Below, piece after piece: positions 25,060-34,119 of a stretch of DNA of 64,000 bases. The DNA is from Alkalibacterium sp049389645 (GTDB lineage Bacteria; Bacillota; Bacilli; Lactobacillales; Carnobacteriaceae_A). Numbering within the stretch: the stretch's first letter is position 1; every line of letters begins with the position of its first letter. The stretch spans positions 248,001 through 312,000 of the forward strand of contig NZ_CP186540.1 of assembly GCF_049389645.1 (NCBI RefSeq), given 5' to 3'. The position numbers and the translations under genes were made by a program. The notes below the pieces were generated by a model, which ran no database searches, had not been told where the DNA came from, and saw only the letters and a list, made by a program, of their open reading frames with translations.

Positions 25060-27414
25060 TCATTCTCCTCTTCGTTCTTTTTTAGGTTCAAAAGAAAACA
25101 AGCGCTTATCAATATTATCTCTGCGTAAACGATCAGTAAATTTATACCTGATGGCCCCATCATGATCCGTTCTAAAAATCATCGCATCCAATTCTGTTAT
25201 CTTTTCGATAACACTGTCATGCGGATGGCCGTATCTGTTATTTTTTCCACAAGAAATCCATGCTACTTCCGGATTCAGCTGTTTTAAAAATTCTGCATGT
25301 GTCGATGTTTGACTGCCGTGATGACCTACCTTTAACACATCAACAGTTAGGTTAGGATACTTCGCGAGTAATTCTTTTTCTCCATCAGCTTCAAGGTCCC
25401 CTGTAAACAACCATGTTCTATTCCCTATCAATCCTAACACAACCAAAGAACTGTTATTTCTATTTATTCCTGCAAATGTATCGTTTGAGAGGATCGCCAC
25501 AGTGTTGGAAGGAAGATTCTCACTCGCTCCCTCATTTACCTCTTTAATTATTGTGCCATATTTCTCTATAGAAGGAAACAACGTCTGAAAATTTGCTTGT
25601 AAAAAAGTGGCTTTTGCAGAAACGACCTGCTTAGTTTTTATTTGACTAATAATATCAAGCAGTGCACCATAATGATCAATGTCTGGATGTGTAATAATAA
25701 CAGAGTCAAGTTTATGTACACCTTCAGATTTCAGCACCGGCAAAACGATATTTTCACCTACGCTAAATTCTTTTTCCCTCTTTTTCCATTCTTCAACTAA
25801 AAATTCACTCTGACCACCCGTATCGATGAGATAATTCCCTTTTCCCCATGGTTCTCTGATCAATATCGCTTCTCCCTGATTCACATCGATCATTAATACT
25901 TGCCCGTAAGGCGTGTAGCGAACAGAATAGACACACATCATGATACCCACTAGCGGTACAATAATGAAAGTCTTATTGCTATTTTTTTCAATCAACAAAA
26001 GCAGCATGACAATGAAACTTATCAATAATAAGTAACTTATTTGGGACAACCTCCCTGTAATAATAGTAAAAGATATATTCGAAGCCATCCCATCACCTAA
26101 TTCTTCCATAATTACGATCAGGTTATCCAATACTCGTAGGCTATAGCTGAAAAGGCTGGACGTTGGTATGAAAAGAGAGAGAAGAAAATTCACTATTATT
26201 ATCGGTAATAATACTGTCGCAATAAACGGGATGAAAAGACTGTTCAAAATAAGTACACCCCACGAAAATTCATAAAAGTGGTAGGTTAAAACAGGAATAG
26301 AACAAATCAATATGCATAAATTTAAGCCTATATATGCTTTGAGCTTTGACCACTGATTAAAAATCGACTGCTGTGTGAACATAATAATAATAAAACTTAT
26401 TAAATAGCTTAACTGAAACCCTACCGTGTAAACACTATAAGGCTGAACAAATAGGATACTGAGTAGCATAAGCGACCAGCAATCCAAGGTAGTAAGCGGT
26501 ACATTCATTTTTTCACTTATCATCTTAAGCCACGTTTGTCCGATTGCTCTAAAAACACTTACACCGAAACCCGTAGTGAAACCATATAAAGGCAAAAACA
26601 AGAGCAGGGATGCGCTCGTGGCTTCAGTGCTTATTCTTGCTCTGCGACACGTTTTCTTTATCATATCAACAACAAGCACCACGTGTAAGCCTGAAATGCT
26701 CAATAAATGTACAATGCCCAATTCTTTAAACGTACGCATGACGTCGGATGAAAAGGTGCGTTTATCAGCAAATAAAAGTGTTTTGGTATAGATGGCTGTG
26801 CGCTTAGTCATTGTCTGGTCTACATGTGTCAGTATTTTCTGTCTAAACGAATCCACACTATAAACATGAAATTGATTAAATCTATTCTGCTCCACAACTT
26901 CTAAAGTTGAAGCAGTTAACATATAATAGATTTGTTTGTTTTTCAAATAATTTTTATAGTTGAATTGATGAAAATTAGTCGGTTCATTTGGTTCGGAAAA
27001 AGTGCCTTCCACTAAAAAACTTTTAGGAGCAGAATTTCTTAATTCTTCTTTTTCATTTTCATTTTTTATATAATAACTGACTATCACTTTTTCCTTTCTT
27101 CCATTTTCTATTATTGTTCCTTCAAACGTCAATTTATCTCCATCGATATTTAAACTGGTTTCCTTGACGTCAATATCGACTCTTACATTCTCAGAAATTG
27201 AGAGGGTTGCCTCAATCGGATATATATAGATCACTCTTGCATAAAATAACAAACCCAACATTATAGACCAAAATAAAAGCCGTTGATTTTTCAACAAGAT
27301 GACTCTTATACAAACTAAAATAGATATTGATAGCGTTAGAAACGAAAAATCAGTAGTCATAGTAATAGCCATAACCAATAATACTAAAGCCGCATACACT
27401 ATATTCCCTATCAT
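25060..27414 (-). CDS. comEC: Competence protein ComEC/Rec2, DNA uptake channel
   Basis: ComEC forms the membrane channel through which single-stranded DNA enters during transformation. The 784-residue protein has N-terminal helices, an OB-like domain (about 75-165), the competence membrane domain with 'LLSISGLHVVLVVDMIKK', and a C-terminal metallo-beta-lactamase domain with 'HPDIDHYGAL', 'FTGDLEADGE' and 'LKVGHHGSQTSTHAEFL'. It looks intact. Its own ribosome site is poor, and the ATG overlaps the stop of a 25-codon ORF (27414-27491), so translation may be coupled. comEB (dCMP deaminase), which sits between comEA and comEC in Bacillus, is missing. Confidence 0.95.
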   Translation of the reverse strand: MIGNIVYAALVLLVMAITMTTDFSFLTLSISILVCIRVILLKNQRLLFWSIMLGLLFYARVIYIYPIEATLSISENVRVDIDVKETSLNIDGDKLTFEGTIIENGRKEKVIVSYYIKNENEKEELRNSAPKSFLVEGTFSEPNEPTNFHQFNYKNYLKNKQIYYMLTASTLEVVEQNRFNQFHVYSVDSFRQKILTHVDQTMTKRTAIYTKTLLFADKRTFSSDVMRTFKELGIVHLLSISGLHVVLVVDMIKKTCRRARISTEATSASLLLFLPLYGFTTGFGVSVFRAIGQTWLKMISEKMNVPLTTLDCWSLMLLSILFVQPYSVYTVGFQLSYLISFIIIMFTQQSIFNQWSKLKAYIGLNLCILICSIPVLTYHFYEFSWGVLILNSLFIPFIATVLLPIIIVNFLLSLFIPTSSLFSYSLRVLDNLIVIMEELGDGMASNISFTIITGRLSQISYLLLISFIVMLLLLIEKNSNKTFIIVPLVGIMMCVYSVRYTPYGQVLMIDVNQGEAILIREPWGKGNYLIDTGGQSEFLVEEWKKREKEFSVGENIVLPVLKSEGVHKLDSVIITHPDIDHYGALLDIISQIKTKQVVSAKATFLQANFQTLFPSIEKYGTIIKEVNEGASENLPSNTVAILSNDTFAGINRNNSSLVVLGLIGNRTWLFTGDLEADGEKELLAKYPNLTVDVLKVGHHGSQTSTHAEFLKQLNPEVAWISCGKNNRYGHPHDSVIEKITELDAMIFRTDHDGAIRYKFTDRLRRDNIDKRLFSFEPKKERRGE

Positions 27415-27491
27415 CAGACATTCATTTTTTTCTTCGCATTAATAAGACAGTCAACACTTCTTTCTCCTCTAGCAGCAGACGCGTCATTCAT
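27414..27491 (-). CDS. Candidate 25-residue leader ORF coupled to comEC
   Basis: ATG at 27491 opens a 25-codon frame ('MNDASAARGERSVDCLINAK...') that ends in TGA overlapping the comEC ATG as TGATG. A CTAGGAG ribosome site lies 7 bases upstream of its start, while comEC has none of comparable quality. It occupies the place where comEB stands in other Firmicutes, but shows no recognisable deaminase motif. It may be a translation-coupling leader peptide or chance. Confidence 0.4.
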   Translation of the reverse strand: MNDASAARGERSVDCLINAKKKMNV

Positions 27492-27536
27492 TAAAAAAAC
27501 TCCTAGTTTCACTCATTTAATAGTATTCACTCAAAC

Positions 27537-28193
27537 CTACTTAGCTTCTATATATTCCGAAATTTTCTCGTACGTTTTCTCTCCTATGCCAGATACCTTT
27601 ATTATTTCATCAATCGATTCAAAAGGGCCATTCTTTTCTCTATATTCAATAATATCGTTCGCTTTACTCGGTCCAATTCCATTTAACTGAGATAGCGTCT
27701 GTTCGTTTGCATCATTAATGTTTATCTTGGCATCCTTTGCATGACCACCCTCCAAACTTATTTCAATTCCAACCATTTCTTCACCTTCTACAGGAATATA
27801 TATGTACATCTCATCTTCTAGCAATTGGGCAAAATTAATGTGCTTTGTGTCAGCTTTTTCAGCCAGCCCGTTTGCTGCATCAATCGCGTCTATCACACGC
27901 TGATTCGCATCAAGTGAAAATACACCCGGATTATTTACTGCTCCTTTGACATCTACTACCACACTAAGATCTCGTTCTTTATCTATTCTTTCGTTCGTGC
28001 CCTCAACTTCTTTCTCGGCATCAGATATAGAATTTTCGGTAAGTAACGTATCCAAAGTTACAGTGTTTCTATCCTCAGCGTTCTCATCAGTATGATTGAC
28101 TGATAGTATGAAGATAACCACACTTATAGCACAAAGTATTCCTAAACTCCAAATCGCTATTTTACTTTTATTCATCTTGCTCAGATTATCCAT
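27537..28193 (-). CDS. comEA: Competence protein ComEA, DNA receptor
   Basis: ComEA binds double-stranded DNA at the cell surface and delivers it to ComEC. The 218-residue protein has one N-terminal membrane anchor (about residues 12-30), a low-complexity acidic linker, a SLBB-type domain beginning 'VVVDVKGAVNNPGVFSL', and a C-terminal helix-hairpin-helix region ('ININDANEQTLSQLNGIGPS' and 'IIKVSGIGEKTYEKI'). It precedes comEC. The conserved competence pair suggests transformation capacity, although regulators such as ComK or ComX are not in view. Confidence 0.95.
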   Translation of the reverse strand: MDNLSKMNKSKIAIWSLGILCAISVVIFILSVNHTDENAEDRNTVTLDTLLTENSISDAEKEVEGTNERIDKERDLSVVVDVKGAVNNPGVFSLDANQRVIDAIDAANGLAEKADTKHINFAQLLEDEMYIYIPVEGEEMVGIEISLEGGHAKDAKININDANEQTLSQLNGIGPSKANDIIEYREKNGPFESIDEIIKVSGIGEKTYEKISEYIEAK

Positions 28194-28263
28194 TTCAATC
28201 CTCCTTTAATCGGCTTACCTATTATATTTACCAAATAAAAATAAATTCACTAAAGAAACACAC

Positions 28264-28298
28264 AAAAAAAGCTATACTCATTTAAATGAGCATAGCTT
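28264..28298 (-). terminator. Terminator after the sepM-like gene
   Basis: AAGCTATACTCATT pairs with AATGAGCATAGCTT (one mismatch), followed by TTTTTTT on the minus strand. It closes the rsmD-coaD-sepM operon. Confidence 0.92.
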
Positions 28299-28312
28299 CC
28301 TCTTATTCAATT

Positions 28313-29347
28313 TCAATCAAAAGTATTTAAATAATCAATGGCATCTTTAATGTGTTGTACTGGCACAATTTGCATATCAGAATTAATAGCTTCTGCAGTT
28401 TCAGTGGCTATTTCATAATTCGATTTCAAGTCAGGATCTTCTTCGAGAGCCTGACTTGAAATCGCATCGTCGGGTGCGAAAAAAATAGAAGCGCCTTTCC
28501 TGTCAGCTGCCACTACTTTTTTATCAATACCACCGATACGACCAACCTCACCATTTTCTGCAATGGTTCCTGTTCCTGCTACTTCCAGAGAACTATCAAA
28601 ATCTTCAACCAACATTTTATATACTTGTAACGAGAACATAAGACCTGCAGAGGGACCACCAATGTTCCCCGCATCAATGGTTACTTCCGGGTAGGTGGTA
28701 ATGGAAGATTGAGTGACTAAGGTAATACCAATACCAGGGTTTCCCGTTTCTTCAATTAATATTAGTTCTCCACTGACATCTATCGATTTTCCATCTCTAT
28801 CTACAGAAAGCGTAACCGTATCTCCTATAGACTGATTTGCTATATATTCTATAAATCCATCCGTATTTTCGAATGATTTCCCATCAATTTTCGAGATACT
28901 GTCACCCATTGTAAGATCTTCAAAAAAATTCGACTCTTCTGAAACTGACATCACATAGACCCCTTCATAATCAATGTCATAGGGTAAGTCCGCTTCATTA
29001 AATGCTGCGGCTTTAGCAGTATGAATCGAATAATCCATATAATGCCTTTGCAGAGTTCTATAAGCGCTGTAATCCTCATAATTCCCAAGCAAATCGATCT
29101 CGCTCACACCTGAATGATAAGGCAAAAATTGAAACAGCGATGAAAATGGTGTAGCTTTAAATATCTCGACTGTCGTCAACATATAATGACTATCCGATTC
29201 ATCCATTTGTCCGTCAACCTCTACTCTATCGTTTATAACGACTGCACTGCCCGGTCTTTCAACATAATAAGGGATTTGTAAAAAAAACAATAGATAAACG
29301 ATGAGCACTATAGTCAGTGTTTTTAAAACTAACCTATTTTTATTCAT
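28313..29347 (-). CDS. sepM: PDZ-Lon membrane protease (SepM/YlbL family)
   Basis: This 344-residue protein has one N-terminal transmembrane helix (about 8-25), a PDZ domain (about 125-200) and a C-terminal Lon-type (S16) protease domain. The catalytic serine is S233 in 'GNIGGPSAGLMFSL', and the lysine lies in 'IGGIDKKVVAAD' (K277 by alignment with Lon). In streptococci SepM trims competence-stimulating peptide outside the cell; in Bacillus YlbL is linked to SOS recovery. The substrate here is unknown. Its start overlaps the coaD stop (TAATG). Confidence 0.92.
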   Translation of the reverse strand: MNKNRLVLKTLTIVLIVYLLFFLQIPYYVERPGSAVVINDRVEVDGQMDESDSHYMLTTVEIFKATPFSSLFQFLPYHSGVSEIDLLGNYEDYSAYRTLQRHYMDYSIHTAKAAAFNEADLPYDIDYEGVYVMSVSEESNFFEDLTMGDSISKIDGKSFENTDGFIEYIANQSIGDTVTLSVDRDGKSIDVSGELILIEETGNPGIGITLVTQSSITTYPEVTIDAGNIGGPSAGLMFSLQVYKMLVEDFDSSLEVAGTGTIAENGEVGRIGGIDKKVVAADRKGASIFFAPDDAISSQALEEDPDLKSNYEIATETAEAINSDMQIVPVQHIKDAIDYLNTFD

Positions 29348-29844
29348 TATTCCTCAGCTACCTTCAGTAAAGCGTTTCTCAATTTATCCCCCACAAGTTC
29401 AGGTACTAAACCGTCTGTTGTCCCTCCGTAATAGGCAATTTCTTTAACCATGGTAGAACTGATAGACTGGTACTTTGCGTCTGAAAATAGGCAGACCGTT
29501 TCAATTGATTTATCCTGCATGGCATTCAAATCAGAAATATCTCTTTCATATTCAAAATCCTTGACAGAACGAATACCTCGGATGAGTATATTTACATTCT
29601 TTTCATGCGCTAGAGTGACAGTTAGCCCATCATAGGCGATGATCTGACAATTCGATAAGTCTTTATCTTCTAGCACAGCTTCTATCATTTGAACCCGTTC
29701 TTCGGTGGTAAATAGATAATTTTTCGCTGTACTTGAGCTTACTACAATAACCAGCTCATCGACCAATCGTGCAGCTCTTTCTAGAATGTTTAAATGACCG
29801 TAAGTCAAGGGATCAAAACTACCTACATAAAGCGCTTTTTTCAT
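29347..29844 (-). CDS. coaD: Phosphopantetheine adenylyltransferase
   Basis: CoaD transfers AMP to 4'-phosphopantetheine to give dephospho-CoA. The 165-residue protein starts at 29844 ('MKKALYVGSFDPLTYGH'). A longer frame to 29859 reads through the ribosome site GGGTGAAGGA and is rejected. It has the nucleotidyltransferase motif 'GSFDPLTYGHLNI', 'LIRGIRSVKDFEYE' and 'YQSISSTMVKEIAYYGG'. The ATG overlaps the rsmD stop as ATGA. The order rsmD-coaD-ylbL is conserved across Firmicutes. Confidence 0.97.
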   Translation of the reverse strand: MKKALYVGSFDPLTYGHLNILERAARLVDELVIVVSSSTAKNYLFTTEERVQMIEAVLEDKDLSNCQIIAYDGLTVTLAHEKNVNILIRGIRSVKDFEYERDISDLNAMQDKSIETVCLFSDAKYQSISSTMVKEIAYYGGTTDGLVPELVGDKLRNALLKVAEE

Positions 29845-30401
29845 TTTTCCTTCACCCATTCATACAAAGATACCTTGGTTTTTCCAAAAACTTTATCTTT
29901 AACGAGTCTTAAAGACTGTTCACTAACCTCTAAGGAAACATCTTTATCAGTTTCACAAACAATGATGGCAAAATTCTCAAGCAACTGATTATCTATAAGT
30001 TGTTTAATAATTAACTCCAACTTCTGTTTAGCATAGGGTGGATCGAGTAAAACTAAATCAAACGATTCTTTCATTTGGTTTAAGTGCTCAATGGCTTGAA
30101 GATCATTCTTTTTCCAGACCACAAATTTTCCAGGTTCTTTCGTGATACTTATATTTTCTTCGATCGTTTTGATGGCTGAAGTATTATTATCGACTAAATA
30201 GGCTTTATCCATCCCTCTTGAGACGGCTTCGATACCTAAAGCGCCACTACCGGCATATAAATCCAATACATGTCCACCATCAAAATAAGGGCCAATCATA
30301 TGAAACAATGCTTCTTTAACTTTATCTGATGTCGGACGTGTATTGTCGCCACTTACAGCTCTCAATTTTCTTCCACCGTATTCTCCTGATACTATTCTCA
30401 T
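29841..30401 (-). CDS. rsmD: 16S rRNA (guanine(966)-N2)-methyltransferase
   Basis: RsmD methylates G966 of 16S rRNA with SAM. The 186-residue Rossmann methyltransferase has the SAM-binding motif 'VLDLYAGSGALGIEAVSRG' and the N6/N2-methylase catalytic motif 'LVLLDPPYAK' (DPPY). The N-terminus 'MRIVSGEYGGRKL' is typical. It lies 19 bases after ylbG, in the conserved ylbG-rsmD-coaD-ylbL order. Confidence 0.95.
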   Translation of the reverse strand: MRIVSGEYGGRKLRAVSGDNTRPTSDKVKEALFHMIGPYFDGGHVLDLYAGSGALGIEAVSRGMDKAYLVDNNTSAIKTIEENISITKEPGKFVVWKKNDLQAIEHLNQMKESFDLVLLDPPYAKQKLELIIKQLIDNQLLENFAIIVCETDKDVSLEVSEQSLRLVKDKVFGKTKVSLYEWVKEK

Positions 30402-30420
30402 TCGAGTACATCCTTTACGA

Positions 30421-30747
30421 TTAATTAACGATACTATTTACCAGACTATCCTCTTCATCTTTTTTTGACAACGCAACAACTTCGTCTAGTATGCCATCAA
30501 ATGTTTTAGGAATCTCACACCGATATGAATCTTCTACTTTTCTTACGAAGTGTTGCTTGGCAATCGTATTTGTAATAGCTTCCTTTTCTTCCCGGTTGAC
30601 ATAAATAATTGCATAATTCATGTTTTTAGAAACGTAGTGCACTAAGCCATAACGTTTTAATTTATTTACATATTTCGTAGTATATAACCATACAACTAAT
30701 CCGACTCTAGAACTTTTCTCTTGATCCAATATATTCACCTTCTCCAA
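30421..30747 (-). CDS. ylbG: YlbG family protein (DUF2129)
   Basis: This 108-residue soluble protein has the DUF2129 pattern: 'VGLVVWLYTTKYVNKLKRYG', 'YVSKNMNYAIIYVNREE' and 'KQHFVRKVEDSY'. Its biochemical role is not established. In Bacillus it is encoded just before rsmD, as here. The start ATG is preceded by GGAGAAG-type sequence at normal spacing. Confidence 0.9.
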   Translation of the reverse strand: MEKVNILDQEKSSRVGLVVWLYTTKYVNKLKRYGLVHYVSKNMNYAIIYVNREEKEAITNTIAKQHFVRKVEDSYRCEIPKTFDGILDEVVALSKKDEEDSLVNSIVN

Positions 30748-30763
30748 TTTTATTCATTATACC

Positions 30764-30797
30764 AAAAAAGTCCCTCTACACGAGAGGGACTTTTAAA
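30764..30797. terminator. Terminator after ylaN
   Basis: AAAAGTCCCTCT pairs with AGAGGGACTTTT around an ACACG loop, with T-rich flanks in both orientations. On the minus strand it ends ylaN. Confidence 0.9.
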
Positions 30798-30801
30798 ATA
30801 T

Positions 30802-31077
30802 TTAATCATTATTGTTGGAATTAAAAGCATCTGTGTATAAATCATTTAAATGTTTTTCTAATGAACTCAACATCAAATGGCCTTCTTCTTCACCAATCAT
30901 ATCCATAGCAATGGCAAACTCGATTTTTTTTGAAAAACCAAACATTTGAGTATCGATAACTTCTTCAAAAGCTGGACAAGACATACATAAATGTTGCTGA
31001 TTTTCAATCAAAGAAGCTATTTGTCTAGCATCTTCAGTTAAAACATCTTTAGCAAGAGCAATCTGTAATTGATCCAT
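30802..31077 (-). CDS. ylaN: YlaN family protein (DUF1507)
   Basis: The core 'CPAFEEVIDTQMFGFSKKIEFA' (22 residues, broken here by family-variable positions) matches YlaN, including the CP-x-x-EEV-x-DTQMFG signature. YlaN homologues in Bacillus and Staphylococcus are essential under iron limitation and are reported to act with the iron regulator Fur. Start at 31077 gives 91 residues with AGGAAGG eight bases upstream. An ATG at 31083 sits only two bases from that ribosome site. It is encoded just after typA's promoter side, in opposite order to Bacillus. The name is firm, the function less so. Confidence 0.88.
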   Translation of the reverse strand: MDQLQIALAKDVLTEDARQIASLIENQQHLCMSCPAFEEVIDTQMFGFSKKIEFAIAMDMIGEEEGHLMLSSLEKHLNDLYTDAFNSNNND

Positions 31078-31190
31078 AAGCATATCCTTCCTTGAACTAT
31101 TCCCATAGCTTTCTTTTTACAAGTATATCATAACTCTACTTATTTGGAAATATAAAAGAAATGAGTTACGATTTTATTCTCATTTAATTA

Positions 31191-33020
31191 TTAAAGTGAT
31201 CGTTTTGAAGCTTTTTCTCGTTCGTTTTTATTAAGAATTTTCTTTCTTAAACGAATAGACTCTGGTGTTACTTCACAATACTCATCATCTGCTAAGAATT
31301 CAAGCGATTCTTCGAGTGTTAAACTACGAGGACGTTTGATAACATTCGTCTGGTCTTTATTTGCTGAACGCACATTTGTTTTTTGTTTTTCTTTAGTCAA
31401 GTTAACAGCAATATCACTATCTCTGTTATTTTGACCGACTATCATACCATTATAAACTTCTGTACCCGGCTCAACAAAGATTACACCACGGTCTTCAATG
31501 TTCATGATACCGTAGGTTGTTGCTACGCCATTTTCCATTGACACTAAGGCACCATAACGACGTTCCCCAGTTTTCCCTGATAAGAGTGGCAAGTACTGAT
31601 CGAACGTATGGTTCAAGATACCATACCCACGTGTAATAGATAAGAAATCATTTGTAAACCCAATTAATCCACGAGCAGGTGCCAAGAAAATCATGCGAAC
31701 CTGGCCATTTCCTGTATGAATCATGTCTTGCATTTCTGCTTTTCTTTCACTTAAATTCTCAATTACTGAGCCCATATATTCTTCAGGTGTGTCAATTTGA
31801 ACACGTTCAAAAGGCTCACACTTACGTCCATCTATTTCTTTAATAATAACTTCAGGTCGAGATACTTGTATTTCGTATCCTTCTCGACGCATGTTTTCTA
31901 TCAAGATAGATAAATGAAGTTCACCACGTCCTGAAACAATCCAAGCGTCAGGAGAAGCAGTTGGTTCTACCCGAAGTGATACGTCTGTCTGTAGTTGCAT
32001 CATCAAGCGTTCTTCGATTTTTCTAGACGTGACCCATTTTCCTTCTCTACCCGCAAATGGTGAGTTGTTAACTAAGAAAGTCATTTGTAAAGTGGGCTCA
32101 TCGATGTGTAAAACTGGTAACGGATCAATATGATCTGATGGTGTTACTGTTTCTCCTACGAAAATGTCTTCAAAACCTGAAACAGCTATTAAATCTCCTG
32201 CTTTGGCTTCTTGAATTTCTAGACGATCAAGACCAAAGAAACCATTTAGTTTCGTTACACGGAAATCTTTCGTTGAACCGTCTAATTTACTTAGAGTTAC
32301 ATTGTCTCCAACTTTAATTTTACCTCTAAATACTCGTCCGATACCAATTCTTCCGACATAATCATTATAATCAAGCAATGATACTTGGAATTGCAAAGGT
32401 TCGTCACTGTTATCAATGGGCGCTGGAACTTCTTTTAATATGCTTTCAAAAACAGGTTTCATAGTGTTTTCCTGATCTTCAAGTTCAGGTGAAAGACTAC
32501 TTGTTCCGTTAATGGCAGATGCATATATTACTGGAAAATCTAATTGATCTTCATCCGCATCCAATTCTATCAGCAAATCAACAACTTCATCAACAACTTC
32601 TGCTGGACGAGCAGTATCTTTATCAATTTTATTAACGACAACAATTGGTCTCAATTTCATTTCCAATGCCTTTTTAAGAACAAAACGCGTTTGGGGCATC
32701 GTGCCTTCATAAGCATCTACAACAAGAATTACACCATCTACCATTTTCATGATTCGCTCAACTTCGCCACCGAAGTCGGCATGTCCAGGAGTATCTAAGA
32801 TGTTAATGTGATGGTTATTATATCTGACCGCTGTATTTTTAGCTAAAATTGTGATTCCGCGTTCTTTTTCAAGATCGTTTGAATCCATAGCTCTTTCACT
32901 TAAATCACTATGTGCAGCTAAAGTGTCAGACTGTTTTAAAAGTTCATCTACTAACGTTGTTTTACCGTGGTCAACGTGAGCTATTATTGCAATGTTTCTT
33001 ATATCGTCTCTTCTTTTCAT
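31191..33020 (-). CDS. typA: Translational GTPase TypA/BipA
   Basis: TypA is a ribosome-associated GTPase involved in stress and cold adaptation and large-subunit assembly. The 609-residue protein has the G1 motif 'AHVDHGKTTLVDELL' (residues 14-28), 'DTPGHADFGGE', 'NKIDKDTARP', EF-Tu-like domain II, EF-G-like domains and the TypA-specific C-terminus with 'RSANKDQTNVIKRPRSLTLE'. It is transcribed alone; a terminator from the upstream suhB-like gene precedes it. Confidence 0.97.
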   Translation of the reverse strand: MKRRDDIRNIAIIAHVDHGKTTLVDELLKQSDTLAAHSDLSERAMDSNDLEKERGITILAKNTAVRYNNHHINILDTPGHADFGGEVERIMKMVDGVILVVDAYEGTMPQTRFVLKKALEMKLRPIVVVNKIDKDTARPAEVVDEVVDLLIELDADEDQLDFPVIYASAINGTSSLSPELEDQENTMKPVFESILKEVPAPIDNSDEPLQFQVSLLDYNDYVGRIGIGRVFRGKIKVGDNVTLSKLDGSTKDFRVTKLNGFFGLDRLEIQEAKAGDLIAVSGFEDIFVGETVTPSDHIDPLPVLHIDEPTLQMTFLVNNSPFAGREGKWVTSRKIEERLMMQLQTDVSLRVEPTASPDAWIVSGRGELHLSILIENMRREGYEIQVSRPEVIIKEIDGRKCEPFERVQIDTPEEYMGSVIENLSERKAEMQDMIHTGNGQVRMIFLAPARGLIGFTNDFLSITRGYGILNHTFDQYLPLLSGKTGERRYGALVSMENGVATTYGIMNIEDRGVIFVEPGTEVYNGMIVGQNNRDSDIAVNLTKEKQKTNVRSANKDQTNVIKRPRSLTLEESLEFLADDEYCEVTPESIRLRKKILNKNEREKASKRSL

Positions 33021-33097
33021 AATATTCCTCCGAATTCCTTACCTTGAATCTAGTTTATTGTTTATCCATTTCATAATGCTTTCGCTTATGTTCATTA

Positions 33098-33143
33098 TAA
33101 AAAGCACTTATTCTTGATAGATTCACACTCAAGAATAAATGCT
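33098..33143 (-). terminator. Terminator after the inositol monophosphatase-family gene
   Basis: On the minus strand AGCATTTATTCTTGA pairs with TCAAGAATAAGTGCT with one G-T pair, followed by TTTTTAT. Confidence 0.88.
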
Positions 33144-33218
33144 CTCCAAATATCCTATATTGTTGCCCCAGATATTATAACAGTAAAACCTGTTAACTTA
33201 CAAGCAAATACTGTGAAT

Positions 33219-33998
33219 TTAATTTAAAAGCTTAATAATTTCCTTATGCGCTTTCTTGGTTGCAAAAATTATATTGTTATTATCAAGTAAATTTAATGGT
33301 TCATTATTGAATTGGGTTGCTTTCAGTCCAAGTTCTTCCATGAATAAAAGACCAGGAGCCACATCCCAAGGCTTTAAATTTGTCGCAATATAAGCAACAA
33401 TACTTCCTTTAGCAACTTCTACACTTTCAAGTCCAGCAGAACCGATTAACCTCAATCCTAAACTCGCTTTAGCTATCTTCCTAATATGATCATATTTCTC
33501 TTCAATCAAAATACTAGAGTTAGTAGCTAACATCCCTTCATTTAATGCCGCATCATGGGGCTCAACTATTTGTTGGTCATTACAACTTACCCCTTTGCCT
33601 TTGATTGCGGAATACAATCTATCAAGAGTGACGTCGTAAATATAGCTTTGCACTGGGATTCCGTCTTCGTAAACAGCTAACATCAAAGCAAAATTTTCGT
33701 TTTGCAAAATAAAATTCAATGTGCCATCTATGGGATCAACAAACCAAACAGTTCCTCTCATATCTTCGATAGTATCGCCAAAACCTTCTTCTCCTAGAAT
33801 ACGATCAGAGGGAAAAGCGGTTCGGATGTTTTTGACGAGTTCTTTCTCCACCCATTTATCCATATTAGTAACTAAATCATTGGGCGTCGTTTTTTGTTCA
33901 ATTTCAAGTTGAGAATCTATATTAGCTAAAACAACTCTGCCGATGTCATTGATCCATTCTTTTATGATTTTATCTCTACTCGTAAAATTCTCTGGCAT
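33219..33998 (-). CDS. suhB: Inositol monophosphatase family protein
   Basis: This 259-residue protein belongs to the Mg-dependent inositol monophosphatase/FIG superfamily. Metal and phosphate ligands are visible in 'LGEEGFGD', 'VWFVDPIDGTLNF' and the C-terminal 'NLKPWDVAPG'. The physiological substrate in Firmicutes is uncertain; inositol phosphates, NADP or other sugar phosphates have been proposed for relatives. It lies upstream of typA with its own terminator. The name is a family name rather than a proven function. Confidence 0.88.
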   Translation of the reverse strand: MPENFTSRDKIIKEWINDIGRVVLANIDSQLEIEQKTTPNDLVTNMDKWVEKELVKNIRTAFPSDRILGEEGFGDTIEDMRGTVWFVDPIDGTLNFILQNENFALMLAVYEDGIPVQSYIYDVTLDRLYSAIKGKGVSCNDQQIVEPHDAALNEGMLATNSSILIEEKYDHIRKIAKASLGLRLIGSAGLESVEVAKGSIVAYIATNLKPWDVAPGLLFMEELGLKATQFNNEPLNLLDNNNIIFATKKAHKEIIKLLN

Positions 33999-34061
33999 AA
34001 TACTTCCTCATTCCATGCTTCTTTATCTTAAGTTTAAATGAGCAAGCAGCAAAAAGCAAAA

Positions 34062-34099
34062 ACAAAAAGATTCTTAGCTTACTAAGCTAAGAATCTTTC
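34062..34099 (-). terminator. Terminator of the pdh operon
   Basis: AAAGATTCTTAGCTT and AAGCTAAGAATCTTT form a perfect 15-bp stem with a 3-base loop, followed by TTTTTGTTTTTG on the minus strand. Confidence 0.93.
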
Positions 34100-34119
34100 A
34101 TCAATCTAATTTTTATTTC

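Noticed and set aside
25059..25163. N-terminal extension of holA inside comEC
   Set aside because: The extra residues are read from the comEC coding region in another frame, and the ribosome site is placed for the ATG at 25058.
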